Source: an uncultured Gilliamella sp.
GTDB lineage: Bacteria; Pseudomonadota; Gammaproteobacteria; Enterobacterales; Orbaceae
DNA: 64,000 bases
Assembly (NCBI GenBank): GCA_946482005.1
Contig: CAMLPV010000001.1
Location: forward strand, 124,001 to 188,000
Reading direction: 5' to 3'
Part shown: positions 17,094 to 25,388 of the stretch, piece by piece
How positions within the stretch are numbered: position 1 is the stretch's first letter
Layout of the letters: each line of letters begins with the position of its first letter
Translations under genes and position numbers: made by a program
Notes under the pieces: generated by a model
Database searches by the model: none
The model's input: the letters and a program-made list of their open reading frames with translations, nothing else
What the model was told of the DNA's origin: nothing

Positions 17094-17477
17094 ATGAATA
17101 TTGTCATTATCGCCAGTGTTATTTTGGCCTCGCAGTCTATATTGAGTTTAATGCAAATTAACTATTATCAAAGATATATGTACAACATCACACAACAATA
17201 TTTGCATTTTAAACATCATCGGCTTTATTCATCTATTGAACGTAAATGGTTAGGCGCAACTGCGATTGTAGTTATGGTGATCGATGAAAACCAAATGGTT
17301 AAAGAATGCCAACTTTTAAAAGGAAAATCAGTCTTTGCCAAATTTAAACCGCTACCAAGATTCTATGGACATCATCTGTCACAAATTTTGATTAACTTAA
17401 CGGAAGAAAGTCAAACGAGAAAACTCTCGCTAGAAGAAAGAGCAATGATAAAAATGGCAAACCAAATTTCTGGGTGA
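17094..17477 (+). CDS. gutM: GutM-like glucitol operon activator
   Basis: A 127-residue protein with one N-terminal membrane segment (MNIVIIASVILASQSILSLM) and a cytosolic domain with the GutM pattern RKWLGATAIVVMVIDENQMVKECQLLKGKSVFAKFK. In E. coli GutM (119 residues) is an auxiliary activator of the glucitol operon. Here it stands directly before the EIIC gene, as in Gram-positive and enteric glucitol loci. GGAGG precedes the ATG. Confidence 0.85.
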   Translation: MNIVIIASVILASQSILSLMQINYYQRYMYNITQQYLHFKHHRLYSSIERKWLGATAIVVMVIDENQMVKECQLLKGKSVFAKFKPLPRFYGHHLSQILINLTEESQTRKLSLEERAMIKMANQISG

Positions 17478-17521
17478 TTTAACTTATCAACACATTAAAA
17501 ACTAATTCAAAGGAGATAATA

Positions 17522-18043
17522 ATGGACTATATTGAGTGGTTTGGAACCCATTTTATTGGGTTATTTCAGGCTGGCGGACAAGTTTTTGTCGGATTTATGA
17601 CTGGCATCGTGCCGCTATTGATTGTGTTATTAACATTTACTTATTCTTTAATCGCTTTTATTGGTGAACAACGAGTCACCAAAGCTATCCAATTTTCTGC
17701 TAAAAACAGGTTATTGCGTTACAGTTTAATGCCAATACTATCTGTTTTAATGTTGACTAACCCAATGGCTTATACTTTTGGTCGTTTTGTTAAAGAAGAA
17801 CAAAAACCGGCTTTTTATGATTCGGTAGTCTCTTTTTTGCACCCTGTAACCGGTTTGTTCCCATATGCCAATGCCGGTGAGTTATTTGTATTTTTAGGCA
17901 TTGCCAATGGTGTGATGGATGCTGGTTATAACATTTCAAGTCTTTCAGTACGCTACTTTTTGGCGGGCATTATCATTATTTTAATGCGTGGTGTTATCAC
18001 TGAAATGATCACCAAATTCTTGATGCGTAAAGAAAAACTGTAG
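17522..18043 (+). CDS. srlA: PTS glucitol/sorbitol-type EIIC component
   Basis: A 173-residue membrane protein (E. coli SrlA 187) with about four to five membrane helices. The EIIC2-Gut signature is seen in MTGIVPLLIVLLTF, LMLTNPMAYTFGRFVKEEQKPAFYDS and GLFPYANAGELFVFLGIANG. With the EIIB/C2 partner encoded 12 bases downstream it forms the translocation channel of a phosphotransferase system for a sugar alcohol. AAGGAG precedes the start. Specificity between glucitol and other polyols is not readable, and the absence of srlD argues against simple annotation as a sorbitol system. Confidence 0.9.
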   Translation: MDYIEWFGTHFIGLFQAGGQVFVGFMTGIVPLLIVLLTFTYSLIAFIGEQRVTKAIQFSAKNRLLRYSLMPILSVLMLTNPMAYTFGRFVKEEQKPAFYDSVVSFLHPVTGLFPYANAGELFVFLGIANGVMDAGYNISSLSVRYFLAGIIIILMRGVITEMITKFLMRKEKL

Positions 18044-18055
18044 GAGAGTGACGTT

Positions 18056-19084
18056 ATGTATAAAACAATTTTTATCGAGAAAGGCCAAGGTGGCTGGGGG
18101 GCAGGTTTTTCTTTAACTCCAACGGCAGAAAAACATAAGATACTCTCTGTGACTGGCGGTGGTATTCATCCAGTTGCACAAAAAATTGCTGAACTCTCCG
18201 GCGGTGAAGCGGTAGATGGTTTTAAAAATGCCATTCCCGAAAATGAAATTTTGTGTGCAATTATAGATTGTGGTGGTACCGCGCGAATTGGTGTTTATCC
18301 AATGAAAAAAATTCCTACCATTGATGTTATTCCATCAGCACCGACAGGTCCTTTAGCAAAACATATTACTGAAGATATTTTTGTTTCAGGAGTGAAACCG
18401 CAAAACATACTATTATCAGAAGGTAATAATGAACAATCAACGATATCTGCGCAGGATGAACAGTTGCAAACACAAACGGGGAAAGATCCACTTTTGGATC
18501 GTGAAAAATTCAAAGAAAAATATGCCCAAATAAAGCAAGAACATCATCAAAATCAAAAAGAAGGTTTATTGATAAAATTATCTCGAGGAATAGGTAAAGC
18601 AATGGGAATCTTTTATCAAGCCGGTCGTGATTCGACGGATATGTTAATTAGAAATATTATTCCTTTTATGGCATTTATCAGCATGCTTATAGGTATTATT
18701 AATTACACTGGTATCGGTCATATCATAGCTACCACCCTGTCACCTTTAGCTGGTTCAATATGGGGGATGATGGTAATTGCGTTCATTTGTAGCTTACCAT
18801 TTCTATCCCCAATCCTTGGGCCAGGAGCGGTTATTGCTCAAGTTATTGGGGTTTTGATTGGTTCACAAATTGCAATTGGTGCAATACCTGTTGCTTATGC
18901 ACTACCTGCGTTATTTGCGATTAATGCGCAGGCTGGATGTGATTTTATTCCGGTTGGCTTGTCTTTAGGAGAAGCCGAACCTAAAACCGTTCAATTTGGC
19001 GTACCAGCAGTACTCTATAGTCGTATGCTAACCGGAATATTAGCTGTGGTTGTTGCATGGGTAATGAGTTTTGGAATGTATTAA
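18056..19084 (+). CDS. srlE: PTS glucitol/sorbitol-type EIIBC component
   Basis: A 342-residue protein (E. coli SrlE 319). The N-terminal EIIB domain has the pattern GQGGWG, GGGIHPVAQKIAELSGG and IIDCGGTARIGVYP; Cys72 is the likely phosphocysteine. E. coli has a second cysteine in that loop (LRCG) that is isoleucine here. A charged, Gln/Lys-rich linker (about 125-175) leads to a membrane domain with GPGAVIAQVIG and AGCDFIPVGLSLGEAEPKT. It passes phosphate from EIIA to the incoming polyol. Confidence 0.92.
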   Translation: MYKTIFIEKGQGGWGAGFSLTPTAEKHKILSVTGGGIHPVAQKIAELSGGEAVDGFKNAIPENEILCAIIDCGGTARIGVYPMKKIPTIDVIPSAPTGPLAKHITEDIFVSGVKPQNILLSEGNNEQSTISAQDEQLQTQTGKDPLLDREKFKEKYAQIKQEHHQNQKEGLLIKLSRGIGKAMGIFYQAGRDSTDMLIRNIIPFMAFISMLIGIINYTGIGHIIATTLSPLAGSIWGMMVIAFICSLPFLSPILGPGAVIAQVIGVLIGSQIAIGAIPVAYALPALFAINAQAGCDFIPVGLSLGEAEPKTVQFGVPAVLYSRMLTGILAVVVAWVMSFGMY

Positions 19085-19102
19085 ACATTAAAAGGATTAA
19101 TT

Positions 19103-19456
19103 ATGGCAAAAAGTATTATTACTGAAATTGGTTCTATCGTTCCAGAATTCAAAGAAGAAAAAGTTATTATTTTATTTGGTCCAATGGCAACACCTGATTT
19201 ACGTGAAATTTGTGTGATACATGAGTTTCATAAAAAGCCTAATCAAACATTAGTTGCGGGTAAAGAATTTAGGTTAGGTAGACATAAATATACCATTAAA
19301 AAGGTTGGTAGTGAGGCTAATAGAAACTTTGAAGAATTAGGACATATTTCTATCTATTTTAAATTAAGTGATGATGGCACCTTGCCAGGTGCCATAGAAG
19401 TTGAACCAGCTGTTTTCCCTGAATTAAATATTGGCGATGATATTTGTTTTGAATAA
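19103..19456 (+). CDS. srlB: PTS glucitol/sorbitol-type EIIA component
   Basis: A 117-residue soluble EIIA-Gut (E. coli SrlB 123). It has the conserved blocks IVPEFKEEKVIILFGPMATPDLREICVIHEF (a candidate phospho-histidine lies in VIHEF), GKEFRLGRHKYTIKKVGSEAN and ELGHISIYF. It carries phosphate from HPr to the EIIB domain. Last gene of the operon; AAGGAT lies 9 bases upstream of the start. Confidence 0.92.
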   Translation: MAKSIITEIGSIVPEFKEEKVIILFGPMATPDLREICVIHEFHKKPNQTLVAGKEFRLGRHKYTIKKVGSEANRNFEELGHISIYFKLSDDGTLPGAIEVEPAVFPELNIGDDICFE

Positions 19457-19515
19457 TAGATGGTAATTAATGGATTTATATATAAGGGTTTGCTTATTTT
19501 TAGTAATACTCAATT

Positions 19516-19560
19516 TAAAAAACCATCACTATTAATTTAGTGATGGTATAGTGATTTTTA
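19516..19560. terminator. Bidirectional terminator between srlB and the PEtN transferase gene
   Basis: CCATCACTA/TAGTGATGG (19523-19531 with 19538-19546). An A run on its left gives a T run on the minus strand, and GATTTTT lies on its right for the plus strand. Confidence 0.7.
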
Positions 19561-19577
19561 ACTAAAAAATTGATTAT

Positions 19578-21149
19578 TTAAAATGGATTAGGATCTTTTT
19601 TCAAATTATTAAATGGATATAGTTTATTCTTCCAATCTTTGATTTGAATATTCTTTTGTTCAGGTATATCAGTCAAATCATATTGCATATAATCATGTTG
19701 GACATTCAATTGAATCCCCATCCAATGACTTAATAAATAAACGAATTGATAACCTGAAATTTGTTTATTAATTTTAACCTGATTGGTTTTATCTGAATCA
19801 AAAAATATCAATGGCACTTGAAAACTATTTTGATATTCCCAATTGTGTCTTAAGTCTTGATATTGTTCAGTGTGCGAAAGCCCATGATCTGCAAAGTAAA
19901 CTACAGAGTAATCTTCATTATGTTTTTTTAATATCTCTACTGTTGATTTTATCAAGTCATCCGTTTCTTTAATACTACTGACATAACAGGAAACATTTTT
20001 ATTGTTAAGATCAAATTGCACATCAAACTGCAATCTTTTACAAAAATGAGGATGGGAACCGATTAAATGCATAACAATAAGTTTCGGTTTATCGTGCTGT
20101 TGCGTTAATAATGAATCTAATTCAGGTAAAAGTAATGTATCGTATTTTCCACGGGCTGATTTACCGTTGTATTCGCCTTTTTTGGTATAGAAGATATTTT
20201 TACTATAAGCTGTAATTCTCGGTACCGTTATTTCCATTCTACCTAATTTTCCTTGATTAGATAGCCAATAGGTTTCAAACCCGGCATCATTAGCAATTGC
20301 AATAATATTATTATTTAATTGGGCATTGACTTCACGATTATCTAAATAACTTGATTGACTAATCAAATGCGGAATTGATGATTGGGTATTTGATGCCGGG
20401 GCGATTAATCCATCCCAAATTAATGAGGCATTATTATCGGTAAAAGGGGTATTGCTATATTTAAAGCCATAAGCGCTCATATAATCTTTACGAACACTTT
20501 CACCAATGATAACAACATAAGTTTTATGTTGAGGATTGACAGAAACAATAGGTATTGTATTAGTTTGTTGGAGTTGCTTAAGCTGTTCTTGTTTTTCCGT
20601 TAGATATATTTTTACACTTGAATATAAATCCAGAAAAAATTCAAAAAAAGGATATTTAACATTATCTAATACGGTTGTTGTAATTCTAGTCAATGTAGTT
20701 GGTTGATATTTTATGACTCCTTTGACTGGTCTATAAATACAGATGAGTAATGCTATAGCAATAACGTAATAATTTCCTATTTTAGGAAATTGAAATTTTT
20801 TAAAAAAAAGAATAAAACTTATGACTAATATTAATGGTATAAAATAAAAATAAAGGGGTAATTGCGAACAAAATTCTTGTATTTCATCAATATCAGTTTC
20901 TGCTACTGCACTTACCACTGCAACATTTGGACTTCCATAATAAAATCCTATCGGAAAATAAAGTGCAGCAATAACAAATAATAATCCTAATAAAAAACGG
21001 AAAAATGTGAATCTAGCTAAAAAAATTAGAGAAAAATAAGTAAGCAGTATTCTATCAAATCTTTGTGGGTAACCTAATAAATAAACTAATAAAACAGAAA
21101 GACCGATACAAACAATATGTGAAAATAATTCTTTTTTGGTAAATATCAC
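19578..21149 (-). CDS. Phosphoethanolamine transferase-like sulfatase-fold membrane protein
   Basis: A 523-residue protein with about five N-terminal membrane helices (1-155) and a periplasmic alkaline-phosphatase/sulfatase-fold domain. The domain shows VVIIGESVRKDYMSAYGF (metal-binding Glu), the nucleophile region ASNTQSSIPHLIS, HLIGSHPHFCKR and YFADHGLSHTE with the closing His of LRHNWEY. This is the EptA/EptB/CptA/OpgE layout; members add phosphoethanolamine to lipid A, core sugars or glucans. The branch is nearest CptA/EptC by eye, but I do not assign a symbol. The frame starts at GTG without a clear ribosome binding site, so the start is uncertain. Monocistronic. Confidence 0.82.
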   Translation of the reverse strand: MIFTKKELFSHIVCIGLSVLLVYLLGYPQRFDRILLTYFSLIFLARFTFFRFLLGLLFVIAALYFPIGFYYGSPNVAVVSAVAETDIDEIQEFCSQLPLYFYFIPLILVISFILFFKKFQFPKIGNYYVIAIALLICIYRPVKGVIKYQPTTLTRITTTVLDNVKYPFFEFFLDLYSSVKIYLTEKQEQLKQLQQTNTIPIVSVNPQHKTYVVIIGESVRKDYMSAYGFKYSNTPFTDNNASLIWDGLIAPASNTQSSIPHLISQSSYLDNREVNAQLNNNIIAIANDAGFETYWLSNQGKLGRMEITVPRITAYSKNIFYTKKGEYNGKSARGKYDTLLLPELDSLLTQQHDKPKLIVMHLIGSHPHFCKRLQFDVQFDLNNKNVSCYVSSIKETDDLIKSTVEILKKHNEDYSVVYFADHGLSHTEQYQDLRHNWEYQNSFQVPLIFFDSDKTNQVKINKQISGYQFVYLLSHWMGIQLNVQHDYMQYDLTDIPEQKNIQIKDWKNKLYPFNNLKKDPNPF

Positions 21150-21293
21150 GAAAACAGATCCATGTTAAAACAATTAGTTGATAAAGCTGAAAATTATATA
21201 AGTAATCAAATTTTAAGCAATATAAATTTAGGTTAATTTTTTTATTGAGATAACTAATAAGTTATAATTCATATATTAATATTAAGATTTTTA

Positions 21294-21340
21294 GTTAAAA
21301 ATAATCGCCAAACTTTCAATATTTTTTAATAAATTTGGCG
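21294..21340 (-). terminator. Terminator of the MATE gene
   Basis: CGCCAAA (21306-21312) pairs with TTTGGCG (21334-21340); on the minus strand the stem is followed by ATTATTTTT. Confidence 0.6.
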
Positions 21341-21355
21341 AGGAATTTTGTTTTA

Positions 21356-22744
21356 TTATCTTGAGGCTCTTTTTAATATCACATCTTGCGGTAGTTTTTG
21401 AATGTAGAGCATTCTAGCAATAAGTAAAAATGCTGCTACAGCTAGACCTAATATAATTCCTATCCAAAAACCTGCCGCGCCAATTGGCTGCATAATAAGA
21501 TCGGTTAATCCTAAGATATATCCAACCGGTAATCCCACTCCCCAATAAGAGATTAGGGTAATAAAAAAGATGCTTTTAGTATCTTTATAACCACGTAATA
21601 CATTACTTGCTACGACTTGCAAATAATCTGATGCTTGATAGATGGCAAGTAAAATAATCAATTGTAGACAGATGGTTATTACATCGATCTCATGAGTAAA
21701 TATGGTTATTATCGGTGATCTAAAAATGACCAGAATTAATGCCACGATTACCGCCATCATAAAGGATATAGCTAAACTTATATAAGCAGTTTGCTTGGCT
21801 AGAATTGGTTTATTTTTACCCAATAAGTAACCAACACGAATACTGGTTGCTACTCCCAAAGATAATGGTATAGCAAACGTTAAGCTACTGATAGTGAAGA
21901 TTATTTGGTGTGCAGCCACGGTTATTTGACCAAGTGGCGCAATAAGTAGTGCAACCACCGCAAACAGACTCATTTCAAAAAAATAGGCTAAAGCTAGTGG
22001 TGTGCCGAGGATAACTATTTTTTTGATGATAGCAAAATCAATGAGTTTGGTTAGTGGTGTTTTGCGAATATCACGTTGGCTAGCTGCGGTTAATGTATAC
22101 AAACGAATTAAAGCAAACATCAACCAAAAAATGATAGCGGCAGTAATTCCGCAACCAACACCACCAAAAGCAGGCAATCCAAACTTGCCATAAATTAATA
22201 CATAATTAATCGGAATATTGGCAAGTAGTGCTATAAATATAATCACCATAGCGGGTTTGGTGTTAGATAAGCCTTCGCATTGATTACGATAAACCAAAAA
22301 TAATAAGAAGGCAGGTACTCCCCACATAATTGCGCGTAAGAATGAAACGGCTACATCAACCATCTCTGGATCGATAGGATGATCAGCTGAGCTTCTTAGA
22401 CTAATTATTTTGTCGGAATTGTACAAAACTAGCATCATGATGATGGATAAAATTAACGCAATCACCACCCCTTGACGAGTCTGATCGGCTACTTGCTCAC
22501 GTTTGGCAGCACCATTTAAGTTAGAGATTATAGGGGTTAAAACCGTTAATAATCCTTGGCCAAACAAAACAGTAGGCAACCAAATTGATACAGCAATGGC
22601 TACCCCCGAAAGAGCAGTTTTGCTGTAATTACCCGCCATAATGGTGTCGACAAACGTGATTGCTGTTTGTGATATTTGGGCAATCATCACCGGTATAGCT
22701 AACGTGATTAGGTTTTTTATTTCGTGTCGATAATGTAGCTTCAT
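21356..22744 (-). CDS. MATE-family multidrug efflux transporter (NorM/MdtK type)
   Basis: A 462-residue, 12-helix protein with two MATE repeats. N-lobe signatures are ITLAIPVMIAQISQTAITFVDTIMAGNYS and FGQGLLTVLTPIISNLNGAA; the C-lobe has GTPLALAYFFEMSLFAVVALLIAPLG and LGVATSIRVGYLLGKNK. This is the NorM/MdtK branch, which exports cationic drugs in exchange for Na+ or H+. The acidic residue of helix 1 (FVDT) is present. It lies 9 bases downstream of rimO on the same strand and may be cotranscribed with it. Substrates are unknown. Confidence 0.9.
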   Translation of the reverse strand: MKLHYRHEIKNLITLAIPVMIAQISQTAITFVDTIMAGNYSKTALSGVAIAVSIWLPTVLFGQGLLTVLTPIISNLNGAAKREQVADQTRQGVVIALILSIIMMLVLYNSDKIISLRSSADHPIDPEMVDVAVSFLRAIMWGVPAFLLFLVYRNQCEGLSNTKPAMVIIFIALLANIPINYVLIYGKFGLPAFGGVGCGITAAIIFWLMFALIRLYTLTAASQRDIRKTPLTKLIDFAIIKKIVILGTPLALAYFFEMSLFAVVALLIAPLGQITVAAHQIIFTISSLTFAIPLSLGVATSIRVGYLLGKNKPILAKQTAYISLAISFMMAVIVALILVIFRSPIITIFTHEIDVITICLQLIILLAIYQASDYLQVVASNVLRGYKDTKSIFFITLISYWGVGLPVGYILGLTDLIMQPIGAAGFWIGIILGLAVAAFLLIARMLYIQKLPQDVILKRASR

Positions 22745-22753
22745 TGGAAATAT

Positions 22754-24076
22754 TTACTGTATTACAGTACCCCATAAATCGTATTCATCTGAATGTTCAA
22801 TGTTGACTTGAACAATATCGCCGACTTTAACAGTTTTCTCTTCATTCAAATAGACAACACCATCAATTTCTGGCGCATCCGCCATACTTCGTCCGATGGC
22901 ACCTTCTTCATCAACCTCATCAATTAAAACCGATAAAGTTTTGCCAATTTTGTTTTGTAGTTTTTGGGTCGAAATCATTTGTTGTAATTGCATAAAACGA
23001 TGGAAACGTTCTTGTTTTATCGCTTCTGGTATCTGATCTGCTAATTGATTTGCCGCTGCACCTTCAACAGGACTATAAGGAAAGCAACCCACACGATCTA
23101 ATTGCGCTTTTTCTAAAAAGTCGAGTAATAACTCAAAATCTTGTTCAGTTTCGCCCGGATAACCAACAATAAAAGTTGAACGCAAAGTAATTTCCGGACA
23201 AATTTCACGCCAATGATGAATTCGCTCTAATGTTCTTTCGATCGTCCCCGGGCGTTTCATTGATTTTAAAACCGTTGGGCTGGCATGCTGTAACGGCACA
23301 TCTAAATAAGGTAAGATTTTTCCTTCAGCCATTAATGGAATTAAATTATCGACACTAGGATACGGGTACATATAATGTAGACGTACCCAAATTCCAAGGG
23401 TTGATAGTTGTTCACAAAGGGTATAAATATCGGTTTTTAACGGCATACCATTCCAAAAGTTGGTGCGGTTTTTGATATCAATACCATAAGCTGAAGTATC
23501 TTGAGCGATGACTAAAAGTTCTTTTACTCCGCTATCAACTAATCGTTTTGCTTCATCAAGTACATTACCGATAGGACGACTGACCATCTCACCACGTAAA
23601 GAAGGAATGATGCAAAATGTACAGCTATGATTACAACCTTCTGAAATCTTTAAGTATGCATAATGTTTAGGTGTTAATTTCACTCCTTGTTGTGGCACAA
23701 GGCTAGTAAATGGATTATAACTCGGTTTAGGTGCATATTTGTTTACATGTTGCAGTACGGCTTCGTAACTGTGTGGTCCTGATATTTCTAGCACTTTAGG
23801 ATGCACATTACGGATCTGATCTTCTTTGGCGCCAAGACAACCAGTGACAATAACCTTACCATTTTCGTTTAGCGCTTCGCCAATAGCTTCTAATGATTCT
23901 TGTACCGCACTATCAATAAAGCCGCAAGTATTAACAATAACTAAATCAGCATTATCGTAGCTCGGCACAACTTGATAACCTTGAGTACGTAACTCGGTTA
24001 AAATTCGCTCAGAGTCAACTAAATTTTTAGGACAACCAAGGCTCACAAATCCTATAGTAGGGGATGACATATTCAT
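22754..24076 (-). CDS. rimO: Ribosomal protein S12 methylthiotransferase
   Basis: A 440-residue radical-SAM methylthiotransferase (E. coli RimO 441). The N-terminal MTTase domain ([32 protein letters not shown]) supplies three cysteines for the auxiliary cluster. The radical-SAM core has the CNHSCTFC motif, and a C-terminal TRAM domain follows. It thiomethylates Asp88 of ribosomal protein S12. ATG 24070 (MSSPT) is an equally plausible start. The upstream 24077-24235 gap contains no recognisable element. Confidence 0.95.
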   Translation of the reverse strand: MNMSSPTIGFVSLGCPKNLVDSERILTELRTQGYQVVPSYDNADLVIVNTCGFIDSAVQESLEAIGEALNENGKVIVTGCLGAKEDQIRNVHPKVLEISGPHSYEAVLQHVNKYAPKPSYNPFTSLVPQQGVKLTPKHYAYLKISEGCNHSCTFCIIPSLRGEMVSRPIGNVLDEAKRLVDSGVKELLVIAQDTSAYGIDIKNRTNFWNGMPLKTDIYTLCEQLSTLGIWVRLHYMYPYPSVDNLIPLMAEGKILPYLDVPLQHASPTVLKSMKRPGTIERTLERIHHWREICPEITLRSTFIVGYPGETEQDFELLLDFLEKAQLDRVGCFPYSPVEGAAANQLADQIPEAIKQERFHRFMQLQQMISTQKLQNKIGKTLSVLIDEVDEEGAIGRSMADAPEIDGVVYLNEEKTVKVGDIVQVNIEHSDEYDLWGTVIQ

Positions 24077-24235
24077 AGTAATTATAGTAATTTTAAATTA
24101 ATTGCGGTAATTTTCGACAATCTAAAAACGATTGAATTTAGATTAAGATAACAGATGAACATTCTAACATAATTAAACAGGGCGAAATAAAAATTTTTAA
24201 TTTGATATAAAGAACGATGGATATGGATAAAATCT

Positions 24236-24266
24236 AAAAAAAGCTCTTATAACAATAAGAGCTTTT
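24236..24266. terminator. Bidirectional hairpin terminator after the siderophore-binding lipoprotein gene
   Basis: A perfect stem, AAGCTCTTAT/ATAAGAGCTT, with AACA loop and T runs on both strands. It serves the minus-strand gene ending at 24300. Confidence 0.8.
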
Positions 24267-24299
24267 ACAATTATAGGAAGTTAATTCGGGAGAAAAAGC

Positions 24300-25220
24300 T
24301 TATTTTAATGCATCTATTACTTCATCAATTTGTAGATCTAAACTTTCAGCACCGCCACCAGATAAGTACCAAAGATCTGGAGTTAAGTAGACAACTTTGG
24401 TTTGGCTTTTCGCTAACACTTTTGAGTCGAAAAAGTCACCTGACATTGCTGATTGACCAATAGCTTTACTTCGGTCGACAACATAAATAATGTCTGGTTT
24501 AACTTTACTAATATAACTGTTATCAATAAAGATTGGTTTTGGTTTACCAACACTATTGGTTGGTTGCAATGCAAATGGCGCGGCGCGTTTTACTTTTAAT
24601 ACATCGTGAATTAACGCTGCGCTTGAACTTGCATTGATTAGAATCATTTTCCCGTCATTATGGATAGCTACAATTGCTTTTTTATCGCTCGCTTCAGCTA
24701 TCGCACGTCCACTGGTAATTTTGGCCTCAAGTGATTGAATTAAATTACTCGCTTTTTCTTCAGTGCCGGTAATATTGCCTAAAATATTGATGTGGTGTTT
24801 AGTTGATTCAAGATAATCTTTGGCATCAACGCTTAAATTAATTACTGGCGCTATTTTATTTAATACTTCGGTTCGACTAGCTTGACGACCATCAATGATG
24901 ATAAGTTGTGGTTTAGCTTTTTCGATTGCCTCAATATTAGGCTCTTTCATATTACCAGTGTCGGTAATATCTGCACTTTTATATTGTTCTAGATAAGAAG
25001 GAAGAACGGAAAGTGGTGTTCCTGTAACAATTGAACCTTTACCTAATGCATCTAACGTGTCTAAGGCGCCATAGTTCATCACAACAACTTTACTTGGCGA
25101 TTTAGGTACCACTACCGATTGCTTATTATCTGGGCTTACTGTGATTGATGATTGACAACCAGTTAATCCTAAAATCAGAGCAGTTAGCGTACTTAATAGT
25201 ACCTTTTTTTTGGTATTCAT
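24300..25220 (-). CDS. Siderophore-binding lipoprotein (FatB/CeuE-type periplasmic binding protein)
   Basis: A 306-residue class III solute-binding protein. A lipoprotein signal peptide ends in LTGC (Cys22). The mature part has the helical-backbone fold seen in FatB, CeuE and YclQ: VVVMNYGALDTLDALG, TGNMKEPNIEAIEKAKPQLIIIDGRQ and the late DLWYLSGGGAESLDLQIDEV. It should hand ferric-siderophore, probably a catecholate, to an ABC permease; no permease or ATPase gene is adjacent, so the partner is elsewhere. It is divergent from the CirA-like receptor across a 168-base gap with two Fur boxes. Confidence 0.9.
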   Translation of the reverse strand: MNTKKKVLLSTLTALILGLTGCQSSITVSPDNKQSVVVPKSPSKVVVMNYGALDTLDALGKGSIVTGTPLSVLPSYLEQYKSADITDTGNMKEPNIEAIEKAKPQLIIIDGRQASRTEVLNKIAPVINLSVDAKDYLESTKHHINILGNITGTEEKASNLIQSLEAKITSGRAIAEASDKKAIVAIHNDGKMILINASSSAALIHDVLKVKRAAPFALQPTNSVGKPKPIFIDNSYISKVKPDIIYVVDRSKAIGQSAMSGDFFDSKVLAKSQTKVVYLTPDLWYLSGGGAESLDLQIDEVIDALK

Positions 25221-25246
25221 GGTAATTCCTTTTGCTACTTTGAAAA

Positions 25247-25325
25247 TGATAACTATTATTATTTAAACATTATTAATTGTCTAGTGATAAATAAATTTTG
25301 GTAAAGATATTGATAATTATTCTCA
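25247..25325. promoter_or_regulatory. Two Fur boxes in the divergent siderophore promoter
   Basis: TGATAATTATTCTCA at 25311-25325 matches the 7-1-7 Fur consensus at 13 of 14 positions. TGATAACTATTATTA at 25247-25261 matches at 12 of 14. They lie between the binding-protein gene and the receptor gene, so iron should repress both. Confidence 0.85.
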
Positions 25326-25388
25326 TATAATATATCGTTACGCACAAATTGCATTGAAAATATCAATATAAATAATAGGGTTAAACAA

